NCBI GenBank assembly: GCA_944989445.1
Contig: CALYLW010000067.1
Location: forward strand, 1,979,386-2,043,385
DNA length: 64,000 nt
Reading direction: 5' to 3'
From: Ampullaceana balthica
Lineage: Eukaryota; Mollusca; Gastropoda; Lymnaeidae
In this document: positions 23,640-34,032 of the stretch, piece after piece
Layout: every line of letters begins with the position of its first letter
Position numbering within the stretch: the first letter of the stretch is position 1
Translations under genes and position numbers: made by a program
Notes under the pieces: generated by a model
The model's input: the letters and a program-made list of their open reading frames with translations, nothing else
Told to the model about the DNA's origin: nothing
Database searches by the model: none

Positions 23640-24680
23640 CGGAAACAGAGATGAGTAAACACACAAGATATCGTCAAGTAACTCGAATATTCAGCGAGAT
23701 GAAATTTGGTCACTTAACAAGTTTTTGTTGCGTTCATATATAAATAAAATGTTCAAGATTAATATGTGTATGTGAGGAGAGAGTAACCAAATAAAGAAGG
23801 AAAGTACATTAATGTTTCAAAATATCAAACTGTGCCTCTCCCACAGTTCACTTGCCCACACCCATAACAAACTTTTACTCCAACACTTTGTCTATTTTGG
23901 TTCTTGAACATTCGATAATTACTACCCGCCCCCACCCCCCAAAAAAATTTTTTTTTAATTAATAAAATAAATATCAGTAATTCGTCTAACTACGTCACTG
24001 AAATGTAATTATGAGGAATAAGAATGCCACAACGGCACAATTTGTTATACTCTTAACGATTTCAGTTCCCATTGACTAACTTTAACCGATAAAGTTAATC
24101 ATTAGAATCAACTGTATTCAGTGTAAACTGTCTCTGATCTTATGTAGCGGCTCATCGTTCTTTATTGTAAAGGCGACTTATTTTACGAAGTTCCCTCTCG
24201 GACTCTAATTTAATTATAATGAAAACGATTATTTAAAAATTGTTCATTATTCAACAGAACATACAAACTACATGTACTATCAAGCAATAATTCTTTGGAG
24301 TACCGGGCCTCAACATGAACGAGTTTTTACTCGTGATTTATGTAAATTACATACAGTGTATATGAAATTATATTTTTAGAAAAATTATTAAATTAACGAG
24401 ATATCTTAAACATAAAGTATTTAATTTTAATTGATTAAAGATATAAATAAAATAGTTGGAAAAGACTGCAATAACACATCTTTTCTAAGTTATAGATTTA
24501 TCTTCAAGTCATTGTTCTTGGCTATGCTCATATGGAATATTAACTGAAATTGGACTGAACCTTAATGGAATGTTTACAATAGTTAAAATCTTGACTTTTC
24601 ATTGACTGTTTAAAAAAACTATTTCTTTAATTTAAGAATCATTATCAAAATCTTTTTTTTTAATTTAAAATACGGCAATT
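23640..24680. other. intronic DNA, nothing recognised
   Basis: AT-rich, with a c-run followed by an a/t run at 23,926-23,970. No exon is supported. Confidence 0.4.
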
Positions 24681-24683
24681 GAC

Positions 24684-25433
24684 CTTATCTTTGGACTTCA
24701 CGTCCCATGGTCCATGCTTCAATCCAACAGGAGACAAAGGCGAGTGACTGATTTGTGTCATAACTTGATATAAACTCCATGGCTTGCTGTTTGTCTTCTG
24801 ACGTTTGAGAATAGCGCTGTCCTCTTCACTGTAAATGTGAGAATCATCGTCTGTTCTTTGCAGATGCATCAAGGGGAAAATTTTCACCTCCTTCACTATT
24901 TTACTGCCACGTGAATCACTCCGCGCTAAAGTTTCATCATTTAGGCTAGAGATTACGGGGAGAAAGTTCTCTTTTTGTCTTTTCCTTGACCTTGGAGTTG
25001 TTGTTTCTTCGTCACATTCCTTTAAACCAAATTCTGTTTTTGCCGAGTCATTGGGTGGCTCCTGATTGTCAAAGGGCAAAGGAATGGTGCTCCATCTTTG
25101 ATAGAACTGAGATCTCGGACTCATACGATCCTTTAAGTTATCACTATCACCAAAAACTTGATGACTTAAGTCATTTTCTGGCCGGAAATGACCTTTGTTC
25201 GTACGACGAGTATTGTTGAATCTTGTATCATTGGTACCTCGATTTCTCCTCGCTTGTTTCCCTCTGATCAAAACTTTACTGCTCGCTCGATTCCTTTGGC
25301 GTAGAATGTTTGGCAATAACAAACTCAACGAGTTGGACCCTGACTTAGATGACGAACGATTGTCCAAAGTTTCATGGACCAAGTCAGGGTCTATGGCGTA
25401 CTCGTCCAGCTTAGGAAACATTAGGAAATTCAT
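24684..25433 (-). CDS. CNBD2-like: CNBD2-like upstream exon, disordered N-terminal region
   Basis: An open frame of about 250 codons, far longer than chance in this AT-rich region. It starts at MNFLMFPKLDEYAIDPDLV and is rich in Ser, Asn, Arg and Asp, with basic clusters (RSRKRQKE). The frame is open upstream of the ATG for a further 22 codons, so it may be an internal exon with an acceptor at gattagcag|TC. A possible donor, GATAAG|GTCAAT, joins it in phase 0 to 23,623. Without that donor it reads on to a stop at 24,660. The region is likely disordered and the function is unknown. Confidence 0.75.
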
Positions 25434-25439
25434 GACTGC

Positions 25440-26920
25440 TAATCCTTGTTGTGAAAATATTTCACAGGGAGAAACCAGTGGGTAGTATGATATTCTCAGG
25501 ATTGTTCATCGTGCAGATGCAGAAAACATGAATAATTATATTTTATGTGGTAGTTTATCTCAGATGTTTTTGTTAAATTATAAATACTAATCAAATCAAA
25601 TGCTTTCCAATTTGCAAAAACATAATTTAAGATCATAACTTAAAACAATTTCAACTGTATCATTATTTTACGTCTATTTATTTAGGCGTTGTAAATTACA
25701 CACAGGTTTAATCACCAAGTTGTACAAAATTACTCTGCCGCTACTTCTATGTTTTTATAATGTTAAACGTATCACTATATTTATCCCTATATATACTTTT
25801 ATTGAGAAAAAGATTAGCACCGCGTGTTTTAAGGTCCTGGTAAAACAACGCGCTCACAGAGCCAATGAAAACTTCTTCCAATCCAATATTGTTTGAACAA
25901 TAAAGCTGTGCAGGGCAGTGCACCAAGTTTTCTACAACGTCTGCTGACAGACGCCGCCAGACGTGAGTTCTTGTGGCTCTGGCGGGTCAGCTCGGTCGAC
26001 TTTTTTGCTCTCCGTTCCAGACAACCTGAAGCATAGATCGATATTGATTCCTGCGGATTCGTTCACCGAGACCCGTGAAATGAAATGGTAAACCATTGCC
26101 ATTGTTGGACTGAAGATTTGAAAGATTTGAACATAGAGATAACTGATTTTTCTTCTATATTTTTTAAAGTGAAAAAATTAATAAGTGTTATATTATCTTT
26201 AAAATTGTGAGTTCTTTTTAGGGGTCAGTCGGTTAATTGTTTTTTTTAATGGGTAGGAGATAAGTAGGCCTAACATTAAAATTTGAAGTTAATTGAAAAT
26301 ATGAAAATGGAAAAATCAAGAAATTTTTTTAGGACGATCTTTTCCAGTATACTCATGGAAAAGATATTTTTAAAAGTATTTTTATTTTAAATTTCAATTT
26401 AATATTACGAAAAAATTCCTTTATATCAAACAAGCTACCTGATTCTTTATATATATATTTTTTAATATCATTTTAGTATATCAGACTAAATGTGGCTACG
26501 AAAAAGCAGTAAAACATCTTTCATTTTACCGCACCTCTGTCCGTTAGCTCAGAGGATGATTAAATTGTCGACAATTTTGCATTTTTATAAACAAACTCAC
26601 ATGAAAACATAGAAGAGATATAAGTCGAAGAAAATATAGTCTGATTTATCAGAATGCTAAAATAGGGTCTGATTTTTAAAACGTCTTTTGTCAAAATGTC
26701 TGTACACAGCTGGCCAGTATGCATGTTTTATGTTGGCGTCTCAACTATATATACCAACTGTGTGTCTCTGCTGCGATTACGTCTTGCCTATCAAACTGAC
26801 GTCCACCAATTAACAAAGACACTTCAAGAAACATTTTAATTACGAGAGAACGTATCATCACGACAATGAAACTATTAGGATGTGCTTATTTATAATGAGC
26901 CCACGATCAAAACTCTGATC
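25440..26920. other. no recognised gene
   Basis: A GC-richer stretch at 25,920-26,060 is open in more than one frame on both strands but has no convincing exon borders. The rest is AT-rich. It could include 5' untranslated sequence of the downstream gene. Confidence 0.35.
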
Positions 26921-26924
26921 ATTA

Positions 26925-27110
26925 TGGCTCCTGTAAAAAGTTTTGCTCATACGACCGTGAAGATGTTAAATTGCAGGGCTGCTCATCAGGGCGTAAGTGA
27001 CTGGAGGTCGGGGAACAGGAAGAAACAGACACGCATGCGTCAATGGTTGTCTCCTGAACTGGTCCCATTGGTTGGTTGTTCCAGTCACTGATTGTACACG
27101 GCCTGTAGAT
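26925..27110 (-). pseudogene. non-LTR retrotransposon C-terminal relic
   Basis: The minus strand reads YRPCTISDWNNQPMGPVQET and then a decayed tail. The TISDWN..P motif matches the fragment at 14,560. It is too short to place in a named clade. Confidence 0.45.
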
Positions 27111-27349
27111 CAACGCATTCTCAAATCGGGTAAAATCTCCAGTGAATGAACCCATTCCTAAGTTTTCTATAAATAGACTGAGATAAGTAACAAAGGTCGG
27201 CGAATAGCATAAAGATAACACCACAAAAATTACAGAGATATCAGTTTGGCATAATTTCTGCATGGCAGGAATTAAAATAATGAATTCAGTTGATGAAAAA
27301 TTGAGAATATTTAATTTGCTGGGGAATTGTTAATTGAATCCTAAGCCTA

Positions 27350-27431
27350 TAGCCTAGAGCCTACAGCCTACAGCCTACAGTCTACAGCCTACAGTCCACA
27401 GTCTACAGTATACAGCCTACAGCCTACAGCT
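27350..27431. repeat. 7-bp (cctacag)n repeat
   Basis: About eleven imperfect units of cctacag or tctacag. Confidence 0.9.
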
Positions 27432-27849
27432 ACTTTTGATGGAAGTTTCTATAAAAACAAGTATTCGTTATCTGTCGGTGTAAAATATGGTGTAAGCGTA
27501 GGACACAATAATCGTCTGTATAGAAGGAACGTCTGTAACAGATAAGATAAAATATGTCATTGGTCGTACATGATTTTAAACAGCATGTTTAATCTTACGT
27601 GTCAGGTGTTTTCTGTTTCCTAAACCCGCATCAAGTAGACTTAAAATGATAATTTTTGTGTTATTTGTCTAGGTGTGAGGTTCACTTCAATAAATTCAAC
27701 TTAAGCCGCGAAACTTAAAGCGCACTATATTACGATTCTAAAAGGCTTCACATTGACATAGTACACACATAACCTTTACAACAAATCTTCACAAAAGATG
27801 GCGTAATTAAAAATAACTCATTGTAATAAAACATAATATATAACTTATA

Positions 27850-28080
27850 TATTGTATAACGAAGTCAATAGTTCGCTCGCCTCACAAGTTGAGGGGTGTG
27901 GGATCGAGCCCACGTTAAAGCCACAATAAAAATGTTGATGAATGACTATCGCTAAAATGTCCTCCGCTGACCTGGAGAGGAGATGGGCGCCGCCAAGGTC
28001 TACCAAGCCCCGAGAGGGTTCTAATGGAGACATTAGAACCCCCTACGACCACGAGGTTATGGGACACACACACACACAAA
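27850..28080 (+). mobile_element. tRNA-derived SINE
   Basis: A tRNA-like head with gttcgctcgcctcac (anticodon-arm region) and a box B-like gggatcgagccc is followed by an unrelated body. The body contains a self-complementary ggttctaatggagacattag and ends in an (ac)n/a-rich tail. This layout is typical of molluscan SINEs. There is no coding capacity. Confidence 0.6.
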
Positions 28081-28140
28081 AACTTATATAAAACAGTTGA
28101 TCTGCATCACGGTAATAAAAACATAGCTAGGCACAAACGA

Positions 28141-28475
28141 ATAAAATGAACAAAAAAACTTTTTTTTAAAAGATGAGGCCCAACGCAGTGAGGAATGTAG
28201 AATCTTGCACGAAAAAGCAGAAAATAATTTTTTAGTCACAAACTAAGTAGTCACACAGGGGGATTCAGAAATATAGGTTTTATTGATATTTATTGTGATC
28301 GATTGCGGGATTTAATGTGAGATATAAAATTTGATCGACTAACACAAAAGTTCTGAGTGTGACTACTTAGTTTGTGACTAAAAAATTATTTTCTGCTTTT
28401 TCATGCGAGATTCTACATTCCTCACTGCAGCTGGGCCTCATTCTTTTTAAAAAAGTTTTTTTGTTCATTTTATTT
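28141..28475. mobile_element. long-hairpin MITE
   Basis: The left arm (ataaaatgaacaaaaaaact, then gaggaatgtagaatc and agtcacaaactaagtagtca) is repeated in inverted orientation on the right, leaving a spacer of about 100 bases. No open frame. Confidence 0.85.
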
Positions 28476-28545
28476 TCTACTTTTACGCGTTAACAAAAGA
28501 TTTGTCAAACTTAAATTAATTTATGAAAATTTAATCTCTTTAAAC

Positions 28546-28995
28546 AACCCCGTAAAAACAAAGTTTTTGACTATAAATCCCTATATGAGACTTAACTAAA
28601 AAGTATTTATCATGCTCAAACGCAACAACCATTTACAGACTGAGATTGCCTTAAATGCCCGTTGTTGTAAAACGGAGGGGGCAGGGAAAAAGTTTGGTCA
28701 CGGATGGCTGAACTTAACTCAGCGTGACGCGTAAAATGTCAACAAAAGCTGGCCGCTACATATAGAGATAAACTAAAAATGCATTAATTTAATTACGGTA
28801 CATTCTATCGATCTGAAAATGTAATAGCTTTATTCTCCCCACAAGCCAAACCTACGGTAAAAATTTCAGCTCTCTAGCAAGTCAGAAAACGTGTTTAAGA
28901 GCGTTTTGAAAAGTTGACGACAGATCGGAAGCGTTGAATCGTTGACGCGTTGACTACATATACAGATCGGAATCCTGCATGAGTTAATAGAATAG
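28546..28995 (-). repeat. interspersed family R1, reversed copy
   Basis: Begins aaccccgtaaaaacaaag then ctataaatccctatat, the reverse of the R1 3' end. It carries the acggtacattctatcgatct block and ends near a decayed gagttaata, the reverse of the 5' end. Confidence 0.6.
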
Positions 28996-29620
28996 CGGCC
29001 TCAAAAATAACAAAAGAATAAAACAATTTTAAGCAACCAAACAAATTAAAAACAAAACAGCATGGTATATAAGTGATAATTGTATTAAAAATACAAAGCT
29101 GGTTAAAATAACAAATCTGGTCATGGCTTTAAAGTGACGGCTTATGCGCTGGGAGCCAAACTGTGATATCGTAACGTTGACACACTGCTGTGTCCTCTCT
29201 AAATTACAACTTCCTAGCTTTGAAAAGCTAATAACTGCATTATGCAGTCGGTTCGACTTATTTTGAAAACCTGAAATACGCTTTTAAATCCGATTTCATT
29301 CAGTTTTATTAACACTGTATTAATAAAAAGTTATTTTTATTCATTCCAAACAATATTTTGTTGTTGACACCTACGCTGCGATCAACTTATCTCCCCTGAG
29401 GTTCTCAAGCGGATCTTCAAAACACGAGAATCAAGGAAGGAGGGGAGTTTTCCTTTGCGATATTTTTTTTTAATTTAAAAAAAAGAATTAAAATTTCCAA
29501 CTTAAAACTTGATTATCTTCAGATGTATGTAAAAATGTTTTATCAATACAGCCTCTGAGTTAACATTTCAATATAATTTGTTAGAACTGCGATCACTGGT
29601 TTTAGAAATAAGTGATACAC
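28996..29620. other. no recognised feature
   Basis: AT-rich; no exon or repeat supported. Confidence 0.35.
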
Positions 29621-29627
29621 GTTGTGT

Positions 29628-29815
29628 GCAATGTTCCCTCTAAGGTTCTTTGGCCCGTGAGAAAATTAATAGACACTCGTGTGCAAAGTTGCACAACGTC
29701 TATGTTTTGAGCAATACTTTACAGAATTAGCTGCGCGGTAATTCTAAGCTGCAGTGCGGCGTCGGTTAGATATCTGCGCGGCCGCGCAATCACGCAGCTT
29801 AAAAGGAACATCGGT
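29628..29815. mobile_element. caatgttccctctaa MITE, copy 1
   Basis: Left end caatgttccctctaagg, right end cttaaaaggaacat. Between them is a GC-rich core with gctgcgcggtaatt, gcagtgcggcgtcg and gatatctgcgcggccgcgc. The same modules occur in reverse order and orientation at 59,948-60,138. The ends suggest an hAT-type element. Confidence 0.7.
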
Positions 29816-30372
29816 TTTGCGCCTTTTAATAAGTCTTAGTAAAGTAAATGGAAGATGAACTGAAATTGTTATGCAGAGTTTAAGAATATACATTTGTGGT
29901 ACTGTTACAACAGATATGCCCAGCTCTCCAGTAACGAAGTTTAATTGTGATGTGAATAAAAATTGATGATTCTCGCAATCAACATGAATTTACAAAATAA
30001 ATAAGTGAAAGCAGCCCAATGTATGTCTGTGTGTGTGTGTTGGGGGGGGGGTGGAAGGTTGTCTATCACCAACGACTGTACCAGGGACAATCAAGGGAAG
30101 GGTTGACATTCTAGAAGAGTTAAATGAAGGTCAAAGTCATTATTTAATTTATTTCAAAGCTATTAAAATGAGGCAGGAAAAATTTGATGGAAATGTGATG
30201 GTATGTGAGACATGTAATGGTATGGGAGACATTTAATGGTATGGGATGCATGTAATAGTATGTGAGACATGTTCTTGAAATCAGTGTTATTACCGCCACC
30301 AACCTCACATTATTATTGGTTGCAATATCGAGAAAGAAACAAAGGTAATACATTTAAGAATTTTTCATTTTT

Positions 30373-30877
30373 TAAATCCTTTATATTAACTCGTGGTGTC
30401 TGCACCCTTGATTGCTTGATTGCTTGATTGCTTGTCGCCAAAACTTTTGATCGATTTTTAACCCACTTGCTCGTAAGCTAGCGAGCTGAAATTTTGCAGG
30501 CAGTTTTGTACCGATAATAAAAACAATGTATCAAAATTTCAGATCGATCGCATGTACCGTAATTAAATTATTGATTTTTTATATTATTTTATTTATTCCT
30601 ATGTATCATGCTATTTTTTTGAGATTAGAGCGTCGCGGTGCGTATTATATTGAACAACCTTTCTGTCGCGCAATAAGGTGCGTATTTTATTGACAACTCT
30701 TTTTATAAACATATTCCTGATCGGTGCGCATTATATTAAACATGTTTTACGACACAACTGCAATTTTGTATTTCTGGATGGTCTTGCGCTGCGTATTATA
30801 ATGAACATTCTTTTAGTTACGTCTCGTACATAAAGGATTTATAGTGAAAAACTTGTTTTTTTACGGGGTTTTTTTAT
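30373..30877 (+). repeat. interspersed family R1, full-length copy
   Basis: Runs from aaatcctttatattaactcg to ttttacggggttttttt, with the same internal landmarks as the copy at 18,618. Confidence 0.7.
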
Positions 30878-30879
30878 TC

Positions 30880-31620
30880 AAAAACGCACTCTTGATTTTG
30901 TAATAGACTCCTTGGATTTAGACTGTACCCAATAACCCAGCAGTCAATCCTCCGACTTCACTGTAGCAATGTAACCCACACAAAGTCAAGAGATTATTTA
31001 CCTAAAGACTTCACAAAGCTTTGTCTAAGCCACACGCGTAATAACATAAGGACACAACTTAAACTCTGTTCTTAACCCCACAGCGAAGATCATCCTATCA
31101 CTACTTCCTGGGGTTGGGAACCCCCGCCCCCGCTTACCTCCTGTTTTGTTTGATCTTCAATCTCAAATTTCAACTACGGCCAATATTTTTTCAAAGTGTG
31201 GACGAGCCGCCAATATTTGTCCACATTAATCTCTCTAGGTAAACAAGTGGAGTGCACCGGGTGTTCCACTGATACAGCCTGAAAGAACGTTACAGCTCTT
31301 GTTGGGCTCAACCGAGTTTATGATTGATACGCCTTCTCCTCCCTCTTGAGGACGGCTCGATTTCAGATATGGACTAATAAATGCAAGGGATCCTCGTACG
31401 TGGTATAAATGACCCTACAGAAATGACAATCATACTCGAATTTTTATCAGATATAACTTGGGTCAGTTATTTTCTCCAAATTCTTTCATTATTTGCAATG
31501 ATTCTAAGTAGCATTTGAGTTTTTCAAGCATAACGTTATTTTGTGTCCCCTTTTAAAAATAATGAAACATCTCTTCCAGGTGTTATGACTAAAATATCAA
31601 ACTTTTTCCCATTAACGTTA
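30880..31620. other. no firmly recognised feature
   Basis: Moderate GC with scattered short open stretches; none has paired splice sites that I would defend. Confidence 0.35.
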
Positions 31621-31623
31621 CAG

Positions 31624-31834
31624 ACGCTCCTTCAATTGCAAAAGATTCTTGTATCCTAAGTTCTTATTAAAACGCAAGGACAGTTCCGGTATGTTGGCAA
31701 GTGACGCAGCGTTCACAGACCACATATATGAGGGCATCATATACCCAGCCACCTTTGTTTCCCTAACTAGTGTCAAGGAACTTAGAGACTTAAAAATAAA
31801 CTTGATGAAATCTCAAAACTCACATTTAAAATAA
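31624..31834 (+). CDS. weak candidate exon, plus strand
   Basis: Behind the acceptor-like ttaacgttacag| a frame with one leading base stays open for 69 codons to a stop: RSFNCKRFLYPKFLLKRKDS at the start and SLTSVKELRDLKINLM near the end. A strong internal donor (TTCCG|GTATGT) is an alternative end. Not recognised; no partner exons found. Confidence 0.25.
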
Positions 31835-32070
31835 CTAAACAATATGACAAAAAACATATATTTACTAAATGATTTAAAACCCAATCTTGGTTACTGATCC
31901 TTTACTTTTTACTTCCACTGTGTCATATATTTACTTCACCTGCAAAATCTGGGCGTTAAATTTATTAAATTTACCATCACCCCAATACATTTTTTTAAAG
32001 GTTCAAAAGGCTAAAATTGTATTTCAAGTCTTTTGTGAAACAACACTCTAAAATGCGATATCTTAAACAG

Positions 32071-32812
32071 CGCAATGTTTGTGCGTTACATAGAGCAGCA
32101 ACAGTTTGTGCGTTACATAGAGCAGCAACAGTTTGTGCGTTACATAGAGCAGCAACAGTTTGTGCGTTACATAGAGCAGCAACAGTTTGTGCGTTACATA
32201 GAGCAGCAACAGTTTGTGCGTTACATAGAGCAGCAACAGTTTGTGCGTTACATAGAGCAGCAACAGTTTGTGCGTTACATAGAGCAGCAACAGTTTGTGC
32301 GTTACATAGAGCAGCAACAGTTTGTGCGTTACATAGAGCAGCAACAGTTTGTGCGTTACATAGAGCAGCAACAGTTTGTGCGTTACATAGAGCAGCAACA
32401 GTTTGTGCGTTACATAGAGCAGCAACAGTTTGTGCGTTACATAGAGCAGCAACAGTTTGTGCGTTACATAGAGCAGCAACAGTTTGTGCGTTACATAGAG
32501 CAGCAACAGTTTGTGCGTTACATAGAGCAGCAACAGTTTGTGCGTTACATAGAGCAGCAACAGTTTGTGCGTTACATAGAGCAGCAACAGTTTGTGCGTT
32601 ATATCGAGCAGCAACAGTTTGTGCGTTACATAGAGCAGCAACAGTTTGTGCGTTACATCGAGCAGCAACAGTTTGTGCGTTACATAGAGCAGCAACAGTT
32701 TGTGCGTTACATAGAGCAGCAACAGTTTGTGCGTTACATAGAGCAGCAACAGTTTGTGCGTTATATCGAGCAGCAACAGTTTGTGCGTTATAGCGAGCAG
32801 CAGCAGTTTGAG
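32071..32812. repeat. 27-bp minisatellite, about 27 units
   Basis: Unit gcgttacatagagcagcaac plus agtttgt, almost invariant. The unit length is divisible by three and its sequence lacks stops in several frames. Four long open frames (237-288 codons, two per strand) result. Their products are pure 9-residue repeats, so they are products of the array and not genes. Confidence 0.97.
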
Positions 32813-32829
32813 TGTTCAGGTCGATACCA

Positions 32830-33400
32830 TTGTGTTTAGTGAAGACTTCCGGTAGAGGCAACCACGTTTATGGCGTGTGTGAAAATGGCGGTCATTATTT
32901 TTCGATTATTATATTAATAGAATACTTTGGTCGATCAATAAATAATCAATAATGTCTGTACACAAACCTTTACAAAATCAAGTTTGTTGATGATAATTGG
33001 CTGCGTTAGCCATGCATGATTTATTTATGACGTCGATATTCTCCAACATAACTTTTTTAAGTATGTAGAGAGTAGAGAGTTTTCCTATGAAATACGCACT
33101 ATATGTTAACATAGAGTTACAGTTACATGCGATAAATGTAACATATAGTTATTTACGATGAATGTAACATACAGGTACATAGTTGAAATGTAAACGTATG
33201 GTTATGCTAAACATAATATAACACAAGACAACACGAATTGATTACAGAGGTATGAAATGCTAAAATATAAATCATCTCAGTGAGGTGCAGAAACTGTTAT
33301 CTTTGAACGATTAATGTGGCGCTACAGCCCATGTGAGCGCCGTTAGACCTGTCTCATCTCTTCTTTCGAATAAGACTTAACAGATATATTTTTTTAAACG
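32830..33400. other. no recognised gene; short degenerate repeat near 33,100
   Basis: A few loose copies of a gatgaatgtaacata-like motif lie at 33,110-33,190. Otherwise AT-rich and anonymous. Confidence 0.4.
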
Positions 33401-33463
33401 TTTTGATTAGAGGCTGCTTTAGGTATTTTTCCACATCGTCCACCCACCTAAAGCTATGCCTAC

Positions 33464-33544
33464 CATCTTTTCATCTCCTGTTTGATATTCACCCTAATTG
33501 TCTCCCCTGGCACAGTTTTCTGTCTCTTTTTTTCTGCTACCAAT
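33464..33544 (-). CDS. weak candidate exon, minus strand
   Basis: Between acctggattccag| and AGATG|GTAGGC, 81 bases stay open: LVAEKKRQKTVPGETIRVN then IKQEMKRW. It is Lys/Glu-rich, like the N-terminal exons at 37-39 kb. Its phase does not follow directly from 37,693, so at least one exon would be missing between them. Confidence 0.3.
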
Positions 33545-34032
33545 CTGGAATCCAGGTATCGTCTGCGTTAGTTCGTACTCTCTAACCAAATTCCTTCTTT
33601 GTTTCTCCGCTTATTTAGCAGGATACTCCTTTTTTCTCCCACAGGTTAACGATTTTTGTGTCGCTTTTGTTAGGATAAACGTCTCAATAACGTATTTTAA
33701 TCTTGTTAATATGAATGTATCTATTTATAGTTTTTAGCCTTATTTGCACGTCACTCGATCATCTGACGTCATTCTCTTGGCGACTCACTTTCGTGACTTT
33801 TCTCCTAGATAAACTCGTTTAGACTTTACACAACTAGTGTCTAAACTCTAAACGTTTGCTTCCTTTTGAATGTTTAGCTAATTTAATCAGAACAAATATT
33901 CAATCTGTAGACTGCTGGTTTACATTGTAATTAACTGCCATTTATTGATGAAGCCAAGATAATCTGGAAAAATTCATTCGGGCTTCGAGTAATTAACTAT
34001 TTCCATTGCTTTCATTTTCGACACATAAAATG

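Noticed and set aside
25195..25485. 96-codon plus-strand frame opposite the 24.7-25.4 kb exon
   Set aside because: Antisense shadow of the longer minus-strand frame; no independent exon borders.
25920..26060. GC-rich block open on both strands, considered as an exon or promoter CpG region
   Set aside because: No pair of splice sites gives a phase that joins the neighbouring exons; left as anonymous.
26535..26560. ccgttagctcagagg resembling a tRNA A box
   Set aside because: No matching anticodon arm or B box downstream.
31995..32861. Four long open frames of 237-288 codons
   Set aside because: All are translations of the 27-bp array in different frames and strands; no splice sites, signal or domain.
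33403..33737. Two plus-strand frames of 60 and 79 codons
   Set aside because: Low-complexity hydrophobic composition; the opposite strand offers a better exon candidate.
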